From Robertkochia sediminum (GTDB taxonomy: Bacteria > Bacteroidota > Bacteroidia > Flavobacteriales > Flavobacteriaceae): a DNA stretch of 64,000 nt. Location: NCBI RefSeq assembly GCF_016786255.1, contig NZ_JADMKT010000069.1, forward strand, positions 1 through 64,000. Reading direction: 5' to 3'. A program made the translations under genes and the position numbers. The notes below the pieces were generated by a model that had not been told where the DNA came from, did no database searches, and was given only the letters and a program-made list of their open reading frames with translations. Shown here in pieces: positions 36,031-45,019 of the stretch (position 1 is its first letter; the number at the start of each line of letters is the position of its first letter).

Positions 36031-37716
36031 TTAATTTCGGTAAAAGCTGGTATTAAAGGTAGTACTATTTCCTACATTATCGGTCACCTTAACCTCTAAA
36101 TCGTGTTTGTTGCCTTTAAATTCCAGGTCACTGAAGTCAAAGGTGAGGCTACCCTTCTTGTACTCGTATTCCATAAGTACCCATTGGCCGTCGATAGAGG
36201 CCTCATAGGTGTTTATGCCGCTCAGATCGTCGCTGATGTAAAGCCTGAGGTAGCGGAAGTTTGAAAGGGTTTGTCCCTTTCTGAAGTTTCCTGCGCGGAT
36301 CTTTGGAGGGATACTGTCGCGTACCAGCGAGAATTTCCCCAGCGATCGGGTACGGGTGCTGTAAATGCTGTCTTTGAGGTAGGTGTTTTCGTAGTAAGTG
36401 CGGCCACGATCGTCCTTGTGTGCAATAAAGTACTGGTCTTTTTGCTCCTGAGGAATATTCTTCCCGGTCATGGTTAGCGTGTAGGGGCTTTTAACTGCGA
36501 TTCCCGGATCGGCTACCAGTACCCCCATGTCGGTGTTTTTTATGATGGCGTGAAAATCGTGATAAAAGGTTCCCTTCGGAAAAAATACCGTAGCGTCTTC
36601 CAGTTGGTAGAGGTTGTCTCTGCCCGCGATCACGTAATAATCGCCTTTAACCTCGTCCTTAGGCCGGGTAACCTCTTGGGGTTTTCCCGCTACGGGGATG
36701 GTGATCGAAGTGGCATTCCCGTGAAAATCGGCTACCTCAAGTACGACCTTATAGGTGTTGCCGTCTTTCACATCGATAATTCCGTTGTTCTTATTGTCGC
36801 GGTATATACTGAGTTTGTTATAGGGTTCAAGAAAGCACTTCTGAATGCGAGAACCTCTTTTCTCGTAGTGGTCGTAGTCGATCAGCGTATTGATATATCT
36901 GCTCTCACCAAAGGAGAAGGTTTCGAACTTATAAGAAAAGTACGGACTCCCGTTTACGTTCATACGTACCTCATAGGCGCCGTTCTTATTGTAGGCCAGG
37001 TCCTGGCGGTCGTAGGTGTTAATGCCAAAGCCTATACCACCTGTGGCGTATACTTTTTCTGAGGTATAACTGCCGTCTTCGTTCCTGTTGATATGAAGTT
37101 TGATCTTTTGATCGGCTCCGTTCACCACGGCATTGCGGTTATACGGATAGGCGTAAAGGTCCAGGATCCTCGGTGCTTCAGAGTCGGCTACCTCATATCC
37201 GAAATAGAGCGGATTGATGGGCTTTTGTGCCATGTCGCGTATTTCAAAATGCAGGTGAGGGCCGGCACTGCTCCCGGTATTTCCGCTATAAGCTATGACC
37301 TCACCTTTTTCAACCTTAAGATCGGAGGGCTCCAGGTAGAGGTCGGTCTCATAAGAGCGGCTGCTGTATTGTTTAGACTTGAGGAACTTTTCGATCTTTG
37401 GGGCCATTTTCTGCAAATGTGCATAGACAGAGGTGTAGCCATTGGCATGGGTAAGGTACAGGGCTTTACCATAACCGTAGTGCTGTACCTTTATTCGCGA
37501 GATGTATCCGCTTTCTATGGCGTAGACCTTGAGTCCCTCCCGTTGTTGGGTCTTGATATCGAGTCCGGCATGAAAGTGATTGCTGCGGAGTTCACCAAAA
37601 TTTCCCGCAAGAATAATGGGGATATCAACAGGGGCCTGAAAGGTATCTGTTGGATACGGTGATTGCGAAAAAAGGGCTTGAACATAGATCAGACTGCATA
37701 AAAGGAAGTACCGCAT
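36031..37716 (-). CDS. M23 family zinc metallopeptidase
   Basis: The 561-aa exported protein has a signal peptide (about 1-18). Its LytM-type M23 domain (about 40-165) retains all zinc and catalytic residues: HAGLD (His49, Asp53), YAHL (His100) and HLHFE (His154, His156). The active endopeptidase would cut peptidoglycan cross-links. The C-terminal 390 residues are beta-rich and unrecognised, and may bind a partner. It is first in an operon with the TonB receptor and the CsgG-like protein, which suggests an envelope-remodelling role linked to that receptor. Confidence 0.88.
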   Translation of the reverse strand: MRYFLLCSLIYVQALFSQSPYPTDTFQAPVDIPIILAGNFGELRSNHFHAGLDIKTQQREGLKVYAIESGYISRIKVQHYGYGKALYLTHANGYTSVYAHLQKMAPKIEKFLKSKQYSSRSYETDLYLEPSDLKVEKGEVIAYSGNTGSSAGPHLHFEIRDMAQKPINPLYFGYEVADSEAPRILDLYAYPYNRNAVVNGADQKIKLHINRNEDGSYTSEKVYATGGIGFGINTYDRQDLAYNKNGAYEVRMNVNGSPYFSYKFETFSFGESRYINTLIDYDHYEKRGSRIQKCFLEPYNKLSIYRDNKNNGIIDVKDGNTYKVVLEVADFHGNATSITIPVAGKPQEVTRPKDEVKGDYYVIAGRDNLYQLEDATVFFPKGTFYHDFHAIIKNTDMGVLVADPGIAVKSPYTLTMTGKNIPQEQKDQYFIAHKDDRGRTYYENTYLKDSIYSTRTRSLGKFSLVRDSIPPKIRAGNFRKGQTLSNFRYLRLYISDDLSGINTYEASIDGQWVLMEYEYKKGSLTFDFSDLEFKGNKHDLEVKVTDNVGNSTTFNTSFYRN

Positions 37717-37892
37717 AAATAATTTTCATTGGAGGCCTAAAATTAAGCATTGATTAAAAAAAAGCTAAGGATTCTGGTTTTAAAACGCTGATAAAATGTT
37801 AAAATTTTAGCAAAAAGAAATTCTTATAAACTGTTGCGAGGTACGGTCAGGTATGTTAACTTTGTGAATAGTAGGTATTGAATTTTGCCCCA

Positions 37893-38183
37893 ATGAGTGC
37901 GATCATAGAATTAGTTGATTCTTTGGAAAATAAGGTAAGCAAGCTGCTTCACCAGTTGGAAATCCAACGTCAACTCAACCGTGAACTCTCCGAAGAACTA
38001 CGCAATTCTAAAAGCAGAAATAAAGAACTGCAGTCATCTATTGATGAATGGGAAGAAAAGTACCGTTCGCTCAAACTGGCAAAATCAATGCTCGGCAGTA
38101 ATGAAAGTAATACAGAAGCAAAGCTTAAAATAAATACTTTAATTCGGGAGATCGATCAATGTATCGCCCAGCTCTCCGAATAA
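37893..38183 (+). CDS. ZapB-like coiled-coil protein
   Basis: The 96-aa protein is almost wholly helical, with a heptad pattern at about 5-65 (LENKVSKLLHQLEIQRQLNRE) and a short C-terminal helix. A coiled-coil gene directly before zapA fits the ZapB role, though sequence identity to E. coli ZapB is not evident. The frame opens at a TTG at 37878, but the ATG at 37893 follows GAATTTTG-CCCC, so it is preferred. It is 15 bp upstream of zapA. Confidence 0.65.
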   Translation: MSAIIELVDSLENKVSKLLHQLEIQRQLNRELSEELRNSKSRNKELQSSIDEWEEKYRSLKLAKSMLGSNESNTEAKLKINTLIREIDQCIAQLSE

Positions 38184-38198
38184 CGTTCATAACACCGG

Positions 38199-38486
38199 AT
38201 GGGAAAGCTTAAGATCAAGATAACGATTGCAGACAGGGTGTACCCCCTGACGGTTACCCCCGGACAAGAGCAGGGACTGCGAAGGGCCGCCAAGCGTATT
38301 GACGGACTTATAAAGACATACGAACGTAGTTATGCGGTGAGAGATAAGCAAGACGTGTTGGCCATGTGCGCCCTCGAATTTGCATCTCAGATCGAACAAA
38401 AAAGTATTGATAAGGAGGAGAAAGAAGAGTTTGTAGCCCACAAGCTCAAAGCTCTGAATGAACTCCTGGAAGCCAACCTCGACTGA
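38199..38486 (+). CDS. zapA: Cell division protein ZapA
   Basis: The 95-aa protein has the ZapA fold: an N-terminal beta domain (KIKITIADRVYPLTV, then EEGLRRAAKRIDG-type helix, residues 5-45) followed by a long coiled coil (about 50-90). ZapA bundles FtsZ protofilaments at the division site. It follows the ZapB-like gene and is followed by 6S RNA and rny, an arrangement seen in other Bacteroidota. Confidence 0.85.
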   Translation: MGKLKIKITIADRVYPLTVTPGQEQGLRRAAKRIDGLIKTYERSYAVRDKQDVLAMCALEFASQIEQKSIDKEEKEEFVAHKLKALNELLEANLD

Positions 38487-38522
38487 GGTCTTCTGACGTT
38501 CTTTAAAAATAGAAAATAGTTA

Positions 38523-38705
38523 CTGCCTACATCGGATAACATTTTTTTGACAAACTCAACAAGAATCCATTAAAAAAGGTGAGTTCGGATCGTAAAAGCA
38601 TGCCACTACCGGAATTTCTGGGCGGGTGGATCCTTGATCAGTCCGGTAGCCTTAAACCTGTTATACGGAGTTTGTACAAAACTCGTACCGGTGTAGGCTT
38701 TTTTT
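38523..38705 (+). ncRNA. ssrS: 6S RNA
   Basis: About 180 nt lie between zapA and rny with no open frame. A closing helix pairs GCCTACATCGG (38525-38535) with CCGGTGTAGGC (38688-38698), with one G-U pair, and a T run follows (38699-38707). An inner helix pairs ACAAACTC (38550-38557) with GAGTTTGT (38668-38675), and an apical hairpin pairs CTACCGGA with TCCGGTAG. This rod with a central bubble is the 6S architecture that mimics an open promoter and binds the sigma70-type holoenzyme. The zapA neighbourhood supports the call. Confidence 0.75.
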
Positions 38706-38721
38706 TTAATATAAATACAAG

Positions 38722-40284
38722 ATGGATATAATAAGTATAACGATTGGTGTGATCGCCGGACTGGTTCTTGGCTTTATCATTGCAAAAGTGCTCGAGAAAA
38801 AGAATGTCTCCCGAACACTTTCCACCGCCAGAAAAGAGGCGCAGCATATTGTTAAGGAAGCTAAGAACGAAGGTGAAAGCATCAAAAAAGATAAGATCCT
38901 CCAGGCAAAAGAAAAGTTCCTGGAGCTAAAAGCCCAGCACGAAAAAGAGATCATGGCGAAAGACAAAAAGATCTCTGAAGTAGAAAAGCGGGTACGCGAT
39001 AAAGAATCGCAGGTCTCTAACGAATTGGCTAAGAATAAGAAATCGAATGCCGAACTCGATGAGAAACTAAAGGATTATAACCGCCGACTCGATTTCCTCG
39101 AGAACAAGAAAAGCGAGATCGAGAAAATGCACCGCGCCCAGGTAGAGCAATTGGAGGTGATCTCCGGACTTTCTGCCGAAGATGCCAAAACCCAGCTTAT
39201 AGAGTCGCTTAGAGAAGATGCTAAGAACGACGCGATGTCCTATGTGCAGAATACCCTGGAAGAGGCTAAACTAACGGCTCAGCAGGAGGCTAAGAAGATC
39301 ATTGTAAATACCATTCAGCGTATTGGTACCGAAGAGGCTATCGATAACTGTGTGTCGGTATTTAACCTCGAGTCAGACGATGTAAAAGGAAGGATCATTG
39401 GTAGAGAGGGAAGAAATATTCGTGCCCTTGAAGCTGCTACGGGAGTAGAGATCATTGTAGATGATACTCCGGAAGCGATCATTCTTTCTTGTTTCGATTC
39501 AGTAAGACGTGAGGTTGCACGTTTATCGCTGCACCGCCTGGTAACCGACGGCCGAATTCACCCTGCACGTATTGAAGAGGTGGTAAAAAAGACGACCAAA
39601 CAGATCGAAGAAGAGATCATCGAAGTAGGTAAGCGTACCGTGATCGACCTTGGTATTCACGGATTGCATCCTGAATTGATCAAGGCGGTAGGTAGAATGA
39701 AATACCGTTCGTCTTACGGACAAAACCTGTTACAACACTCACGTGAGGTGGCTAAGCTATGCGGGGTAATGGCGGCAGAGCTCGGACTCAACCCGAAACT
39801 GGCAAAAAGAGCAGGTCTCCTGCACGATATCGGGAAAGTGCCGGAAACAGAAACAGAAACGCCACACGCCATCCTCGGTATGGAGTGGGCAGATAAATAC
39901 GGTGAGAAGCCGGATGTATGCAACGCCATTGGTGCGCACCACGACGAGATCGAAATGAAGACCCTGCTGGCGCCTATCGTACAGGTGTGTGATGCGATTA
40001 GCGGAGCAAGACCAGGAGCCAGACGACAGGTACTCGATTCGTATATTCAGCGTCTTAAAGACCTCGAAAATATTGCCTTCGGATTTGTAGGTGTTAAAAA
40101 AGCCTATGCCATCCAGGCCGGTAGAGAGCTCAGGGTGATCGTAGAAAGTGAAAAGGTGAGCGACGATAAGGCATCACAGCTTTCCTTTGAGATCTCCCAA
40201 AAGATACAAACCGATATGACCTATCCGGGACAGGTTAAAGTAACCGTGATCCGGGAAACAAGAGCGGTGAACATCGCGAAATAA
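38722..40284 (+). CDS. rny: Ribonuclease Y
   Basis: The 520-aa endoribonuclease initiates mRNA turnover and is anchored to the membrane. An N-terminal transmembrane helix (about 3-22) is followed by a long coiled coil (about 25-200), a KH RNA-binding domain (about 212-275; [14 protein letters not shown]) and an HD hydrolase domain (about 335-430) with metal-binding HSREVA and His368-Asp369 in LLHDIGK. Length is normal for the family. It lies 16 bp past the 6S RNA terminator region and ends at a strong terminator. Confidence 0.93.
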   Translation: MDIISITIGVIAGLVLGFIIAKVLEKKNVSRTLSTARKEAQHIVKEAKNEGESIKKDKILQAKEKFLELKAQHEKEIMAKDKKISEVEKRVRDKESQVSNELAKNKKSNAELDEKLKDYNRRLDFLENKKSEIEKMHRAQVEQLEVISGLSAEDAKTQLIESLREDAKNDAMSYVQNTLEEAKLTAQQEAKKIIVNTIQRIGTEEAIDNCVSVFNLESDDVKGRIIGREGRNIRALEAATGVEIIVDDTPEAIILSCFDSVRREVARLSLHRLVTDGRIHPARIEEVVKKTTKQIEEEIIEVGKRTVIDLGIHGLHPELIKAVGRMKYRSSYGQNLLQHSREVAKLCGVMAAELGLNPKLAKRAGLLHDIGKVPETETETPHAILGMEWADKYGEKPDVCNAIGAHHDEIEMKTLLAPIVQVCDAISGARPGARRQVLDSYIQRLKDLENIAFGFVGVKKAYAIQAGRELRVIVESEKVSDDKASQLSFEISQKIQTDMTYPGQVKVTVIRETRAVNIAK

Positions 40285-40304
40285 TAAGTTATAAAGTAGA
40301 AAAG

Positions 40305-40330
40305 AGCCGGGTATATCCCGGCTTTTTTTA
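40305..40330 (+). terminator. rny intrinsic terminator
   Basis: AGCCGGG-TATAT-CCCGGCT stem followed by TTTTTTT. Confidence 0.85.
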
Positions 40331-40422
40331 TGTTTTCTTTAAATCTTAGGTGTCGCTATTTTTCATACTTTTTGAGGTAGTTCTCCCAATTACCTGCTCA
40401 CTGTGTTCAATAGTATAAGAAC

Positions 40423-41574
40423 ATGGACCGCCAAGCCTTCACTCTCAGAACCTGCTTTTACCTGTTACTATTTATTTTCTATGCTTGTTCGTCAACTGAT
40501 GATGCAGACCTGACCACTCCGAATCCCGCTGAGGCATCAGAGCAAAATGTCGGTGATGACAACCCCTCTGAAGAGGGTGATCCTAATGACACCTCCGGGG
40601 GAGAAGATGAATCGAACGACGGAGCTTCAGATGATGAAGCTACAGCAGGTAATAGTGTTTCGGTAACCTCAGATTGTTTCTGGGCCGAAAAGACCGCCTC
40701 TGCTATCGAACGTCTGGAATCACAAACTGCCTTGATCGGAGGTCGTTTATACACCTTTGCCGGATTTACCCATAGCCTGGAGATCAGTGCGCAAACCGAG
40801 ATCCTTGACCTGGAGACCGGGACGTGGACCTATGGGGCGCCTATGCCAGTAGCGGTAACCCATATGGGGGCAGCGGTCGTCGACGGCAAGGTGTGGATCG
40901 TTGGCGGATTTGAAGGGGATCACCCCGGGGTGGCAATTGATGCCGTACAGATCTATGACCCGCAAACAGACACCTGGTCAGCAGGTCCGGCTTTACCCTC
41001 ACCGCGGGCAAGCGGCGCTGTGGTGTATCTCGATGGGGCTTTGTATTATTTCGGAGGTCTCGAGGCCGATCGTCAAACCGATGTGGCTGAACTATTAGTG
41101 CTTGATGTGGATCAACAGTCTCAGGGGTGGCAGCAAATGGCCGACATGCCCGTGGCCAGGAACCACCTCGGAGGTGTGGTATATGGCGGACGTATTTATG
41201 CGGTTGGCGGACAAACAGGACATGATGGTGCTCGCGACGATCTTGCTGTGGTTCACGCTTATGATCCCGGGACAGACCGCTGGGAGCAGCTCGCTGATCT
41301 GCCGGAAGACCGCTCGCATTTTGAACCGGGTATATTCACCTTGGGAGATAAGATCCTGGTGGCAGGGGGCAGAAGCGATGCTGAATATGCCGACGACGTA
41401 CTCATCTATAACCTCCAAAATGACACCTGGGAGGTGTTGTGCGAACTCCCTGCACCTTTGCTTGCTCCCGTTTCAAGGGTGTATAAAGAGCAACTTTACG
41501 TGGTCAATGGGGGAGATGAAGGAGTGTGCTGTCCGTTGAGCAATGTGTGGGTTGCCGATCTTATTGTCGACTAG
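40423..41574 (+). CDS. Kelch-repeat lipoprotein
   Basis: The 383-aa lipoprotein has lipobox YAC (Cys22) and a very acidic Ser/Asp/Glu linker (about 23-85). Six kelch repeats follow, each with a hydrophobic strand then GG: LYTFAGF, VWIVGGFEG, LYYFGGLE, IYAVGGQTG, ILVAGGRSD and LYVVNGGDE. These should form a six-bladed beta-propeller. Kelch propellers bind proteins or carbohydrates; a sialidase-like or mutarotase activity cannot be told. The acidic linker and lipid anchor suggest display away from the membrane surface. Confidence 0.85.
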   Translation: MDRQAFTLRTCFYLLLFIFYACSSTDDADLTTPNPAEASEQNVGDDNPSEEGDPNDTSGGEDESNDGASDDEATAGNSVSVTSDCFWAEKTASAIERLESQTALIGGRLYTFAGFTHSLEISAQTEILDLETGTWTYGAPMPVAVTHMGAAVVDGKVWIVGGFEGDHPGVAIDAVQIYDPQTDTWSAGPALPSPRASGAVVYLDGALYYFGGLEADRQTDVAELLVLDVDQQSQGWQQMADMPVARNHLGGVVYGGRIYAVGGQTGHDGARDDLAVVHAYDPGTDRWEQLADLPEDRSHFEPGIFTLGDKILVAGGRSDAEYADDVLIYNLQNDTWEVLCELPAPLLAPVSRVYKEQLYVVNGGDEGVCCPLSNVWVADLIVD

Positions 41575-41684
41575 AAGATCATAAGGTTTTTCACAAGCCG
41601 TACCCGATTTCCTAAGGAAGGCGTAGGTGCCGGAGTTTTAATTCCGCTAAAAAGGTCGTAATTTCAAGCGATCAAATGAGAGAT

Positions 41685-42194
41685 ATGGAATTAGAGAAAT
41701 ACATTCGCGATATCCCGGATTTTCCAAAACCGGGGGTCCTGTTCAAAGATATTACCCCTTTACTTCTCGATCCGGGAGCTATGCGTGAAACCCTTGGGCG
41801 ACTTCTGGAAGGAGCTCCGAAACATATCGACAAGGTAGTAGGTATGGAGAGCCGCGGATTTTTATTCGGGATGGCCTTGGCTCACGAGCTTAATTGCGGA
41901 TTTATTCCGGTGCGTAAACCGGGGAAATTGCCGGCAAAGACCATAAAACAGTCTTTTGACCTGGAATATGGGAGCGACATCCTGGAGATCCATGAAGACG
42001 CTATAAAGCCTGGAGAGCGCATCCTGATACACGACGATGTGCTGGCTACAGGGGGAACAGCAGAGGCAACCGGAAAACTGGTAGAGGAGTTAGGAGGAGA
42101 GGTGGTGCAGTACAATTTCCTCATCGAATTACAGGCCCTGAACGGGCGCAAGCGACTTAACGGAAAAGAAGTGCACGTGATCTTTGGGTATTAG
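41685..42194 (+). CDS. apt: Adenine phosphoribosyltransferase
   Basis: The 169-aa enzyme salvages adenine with PRPP to AMP. The N terminus (KYIRDIPDFPKPGVLFKDITPLL) and the PRPP-binding loop at 113-125 (ILIHDDVLATGGT) are diagnostic for APRT. An ATG nine bases upstream (41676) is possible; the ATG at 41685 matches the family start (MELEKYIRD). Its stop overlaps by 4 bp the convergent end of the 50-aa gene on the other strand. Confidence 0.92.
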   Translation: MELEKYIRDIPDFPKPGVLFKDITPLLLDPGAMRETLGRLLEGAPKHIDKVVGMESRGFLFGMALAHELNCGFIPVRKPGKLPAKTIKQSFDLEYGSDILEIHEDAIKPGERILIHDDVLATGGTAEATGKLVEELGGEVVQYNFLIELQALNGRKRLNGKEVHVIFGY

Positions 42195-42343
42195 CCCAAT
42201 GCACGGAGGGTTACCCATGCGCGATACCCGATAATGGCCAGTTGAAGTTTGCTGGCTTTGGAAATATCAAGTCTTCTTTTGGTAAACGACGGCAGGATGA
42301 TCTGATTGATCTTTGCCAGGGTCTTGAAAAATGTTTGCTTCAT
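42191..42343 (-). CDS. Conserved 50-aa basic protein (often misnamed SsrA-binding protein)
   Basis: A 50-codon frame (MKQTFFKTLAKINQIILPS... ending WVTLRALG) matches a short family found throughout flavobacteria. The pattern is a basic first helix, LPSxTKR(R/K)LD, then KASKLQLAIIGYRAW. Some genomes label it SsrA-binding protein, but true SmpB is about 150 aa, so that name is not supported. Net charge is strongly positive, as in small nucleic-acid- or ribosome-binding proteins. Its stop overlaps the apt stop region by 4 bp on the opposite strand. Confidence 0.75.
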   Translation of the reverse strand: MKQTFFKTLAKINQIILPSFTKRRLDISKASKLQLAIIGYRAWVTLRALG

Positions 42344-42475
42344 TCGTAGTAGTTTGGTGCAAATGTAGGAATAATAATAACACCGGATTCGGGGTTCGTG
42401 GAGTTCACGTTAATAGTTCTCTGGCTGTTCTTGTGGAAAGATGAGATCACTTTGCAAGCCGTTAATTATAAACAT

Positions 42476-42506
42476 AAAACCACCCGTTTCTACACCGGGT
42501 GGTTTT
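42476..42506. terminator. Perfect-stem terminator for M56 gene
   Basis: AAAACCACCCG (42476-42486) and CGGGTGGTTTT (42496-42506) pair over 11 bp. It lies just beyond the M56 gene's stop on the minus strand. Confidence 0.8.
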
Positions 42507-42537
42507 CATATTGGTTAGCTGTTATGTGGTCCTGAGC

Positions 42538-44472
42538 CTACTGTTTGGTTTTGATCAGGATGGCTGCAGGTTTTCCGTATTTCTCCTGTGCTTTTTTTCC
42601 TTTGATCACTTCCATGTGGTCGATATCGTCGGGAGAAAGGGCTTTCAGGTCTTTTTCGGTAGCTTCCTTTCCGTCGATAAAAACAGCAGTGGTCTTAAGG
42701 TCGATCTCGTTGATGGCTGGGGGTGGGGGCGGACTCATAGTTTTTTTCTGAGCTTTTGCGGTAGTGATAAGGATCACGCCATTCTTTCCCTTTTCACCAT
42801 AAGCTGCAGTTGCCTTATCTCCTTTTAAAACCTCTATGGATTCAATGTTTTCGGGGGCTGTCGTGCTCATAACATTTTCGCGGGTTTCTTCTCCGTCAAT
42901 AATGTATAAGGGCTGTGTTTCGTTTAGTCGCACCACGTGTACTTTGTCATCTTGCGCTGCCCCAAGCTTGATCACTTCGAAACTTGTATTATCGGTACTA
43001 TCTGCCACGCCCAATTTGCGGACTACGACCTCTACTTTTTCAGTGAGCTCGCCAGCGCTATCGATGCTTCCCGATACTTTTTCTTCAAGAACGATGAACT
43101 TCGCGTCTTTATCGCTGTCTGAAGTTGTGGTCCAGGTGGCATTGCTCTTACCTCCCTTGATCACGAAATGGTTGCCCTCTTTTTCGCCCTCGGAGGAGGT
43201 GATTACGATCATTTCTTTGCCTTCGGTTGGTTCAGTCATTTTTCCGATCCATTTGAATTCTTGTTCTTCAGTTGCCTTCTTTCCGGTGGTTACGTAAACA
43301 CTTCCGTCTCCTGAAGCAAGCATATAGATGTCGGCAATACCTTCCTGATTTTCATATACTCCTCCAGCACTATTATTGTTATAACTAAAATAAACGTTGA
43401 TCTTCGTGATCATTCCTGCCTTATCGCGTTTTAATTTTTGCCATTTCAGGGTCCCTCCTTTGGCGGCTACAGCCGAACGGACAGCCTCAAGTTGCTCGTT
43501 GGTCATGTCTTTATTGATCGTGAATTCGATCTTTTCTTGGGGAAGAGCTGCAGTCTGTTCGGCCATGGCATTCGGTCTGTTAACCGCCTCTGTGATCTGG
43601 TATTGTGCTACGGTTTTGACATTAAATAGCAGTACGAAAACAATAAGTGCCGGGACAGCGATCCCGAATTTCCACAGTTTTGTGGGGTTTGATGGTTGTT
43701 GGTGTAACATAACGATTCGTTTTTTGATTAATGAATTAATAAATGGATTGATGATTGATAATTGTTGCGGACTTAAATGTTGTTTTAAAAGGATGTATTG
43801 GTATTTTCTTGTAGAAACGTTCTTGTTGCTTACCTCCCGGTCTGCTAGGTATTCCAGGTTCTGAGCGACATCTTTTCGGTACAGCCATGCGATCGGGTTG
43901 ATCCACATGAAAATAGTGAGTAAATGCATGAACACAATATCCAAGGAGTGATGCTGTTTTACATGCACACCCTCGTGTGCCAGGATCACCGAAGCGTCAT
44001 CTTCATTTCTTAATGCCTGCGGTAATACGATGTAATTAAAAAAGGAGAAAGGCGCCTTAACCTCATTTGAAAAAACAAGATGAAGTCCTTTATACGTTCT
44101 CCGTTGAGTGGCCTTGCTAATAAGCCGGTACAGCGAAGCGAATTGTATAAGCAGTTTGAGACTAAACAGGAGCACTCCGCCTATATAGATGTAAAACAGC
44201 ATGCCCTCGAGGGTCACTGCCGGATCCTGAGTCACTGGTGGAGGTGGCGGTACTCCGGTATCCGTGGTCTGGGTAAGGGCTACCTGGATGATCTCCACCT
44301 TTTCAATGACCCAGAAGGGTAAGGCCAAAGCGGTGAGGGCCCCAAGGATCAGGAACCTTCGGTTGTGCGTGAAAAAGGTTTCCCTGGTGAGTACCGTTTT
44401 ATACACTACCCAGAATAGGAATAGTAAAGCACTCGCCTTGATGATATAGGTGAAAAATGCATCGTACATCAT
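42538..44472 (-). CDS. BlaR1-like M56 metallopeptidase with C-terminal TonB-plug-like domains
   Basis: The 644-aa membrane sensor has about four N-terminal helices with a zinc-protease site HEGVH (His166-His170) between them. The long periplasmic C-terminal half carries two TonB-plug-like stretches (IESIEVLKGDKATAAYGEKG and DHMEVIKGKKAQEKYGK, the latter near the C terminus). In BlaR1/MecR1 the M56 protease cleaves a repressor after ligand binding. Here the partner is the BlaI-like gene, whose stop overlaps this start by 4 bp. The ligand is unknown; the plug-like parts suggest a peptide or envelope signal rather than beta-lactam. Confidence 0.85.
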   Translation of the reverse strand: MMYDAFFTYIIKASALLFLFWVVYKTVLTRETFFTHNRRFLILGALTALALPFWVIEKVEIIQVALTQTTDTGVPPPPPVTQDPAVTLEGMLFYIYIGGVLLFSLKLLIQFASLYRLISKATQRRTYKGLHLVFSNEVKAPFSFFNYIVLPQALRNEDDASVILAHEGVHVKQHHSLDIVFMHLLTIFMWINPIAWLYRKDVAQNLEYLADREVSNKNVSTRKYQYILLKQHLSPQQLSIINPFINSLIKKRIVMLHQQPSNPTKLWKFGIAVPALIVFVLLFNVKTVAQYQITEAVNRPNAMAEQTAALPQEKIEFTINKDMTNEQLEAVRSAVAAKGGTLKWQKLKRDKAGMITKINVYFSYNNNSAGGVYENQEGIADIYMLASGDGSVYVTTGKKATEEQEFKWIGKMTEPTEGKEMIVITSSEGEKEGNHFVIKGGKSNATWTTTSDSDKDAKFIVLEEKVSGSIDSAGELTEKVEVVVRKLGVADSTDNTSFEVIKLGAAQDDKVHVVRLNETQPLYIIDGEETRENVMSTTAPENIESIEVLKGDKATAAYGEKGKNGVILITTAKAQKKTMSPPPPPAINEIDLKTTAVFIDGKEATEKDLKALSPDDIDHMEVIKGKKAQEKYGKPAAILIKTKQ

Positions 44473-44831
44473 GACTTGTCTAATTTATCCAGGATCTCCC
44501 GGAGTTCTTCAGCACTGATCTTCTCTTCCTTAGCAAAGAATGAGACCAGGCTTTTATAGGAGTTATTAAAATAATCTTCAATAGCCGAAGAGATAAACCG
44601 CTTGCGGTAATCTTCCAGGCTTACCAGAGGGTAGTACTGGTGTGTTTTGCCGTACGCCTTGTGACTCACATATCCCTTATCTTCGAGATTCCTGATAATT
44701 GTAGACAAGGTATTGTAGTGGGGCTTGTCGGCACCTTTATCAAAAGCCTCAAGCACATCTCTTACAAAAGCCTTTTCCAGCTTCCAGAGCACTTTCATGA
44801 CTTCTTCTTCCTTGTTGGTTAATTTTTCCAT
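44469..44831 (-). CDS. BlaI/MecI/CopY family transcriptional repressor
   Basis: The 120-aa protein has the BlaI winged helix-turn-helix (EEEVMKVLWKLEKAFVRDVLEAF, then YNTLSTIIRNLEDKGYVSH) and a C-terminal dimerisation helix region. These repressors bind palindromic operators and are inactivated by the partnering M56 protease. It is translationally coupled to the M56 gene (ATGA overlap). Two palindromes just upstream (44857-44876, 44879-44894) are the expected operator. Confidence 0.9.
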   Translation of the reverse strand: MEKLTNKEEEVMKVLWKLEKAFVRDVLEAFDKGADKPHYNTLSTIIRNLEDKGYVSHKAYGKTHQYYPLVSLEDYRKRFISSAIEDYFNNSYKSLVSFFAKEEKISAEELREILDKLDKS

Positions 44832-44856
44832 TGTACTGAAATTGTGGGACTAAACT

Positions 44857-44894
44857 ATAACTATAAAAATAGTTATGCAACTAATTTTGTAGTT
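44857..44894. promoter_or_regulatory. Probable BlaI operator dyads
   Basis: ATAACTAT-AAAA-ATAGTTAT (44857-44876) is a perfect 20-bp palindrome, and AACTA-N6-TAGTT (44879-44894) is a second dyad. They lie between blaI and its promoter region, where an autoregulated BlaI operon would have them. Confidence 0.6.
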
Positions 44895-45019
44895 TTTTAA
44901 CTAAAAAAGCAGGAGTAGGTAGTGAATTCAGGGTATTTAAGATGGAATGCAGTAAGAGAAGGAGGGAGACCTTAAATTATGATTATCTTCGTTCTGTTAA
45001 AAATCGCGAAAAGAAAAGA

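Noticed and set aside
36550..37662. Two long antisense frames in the M23 gene
   Set aside because: They mirror the peptidase coding sequence and lack start context or family features.
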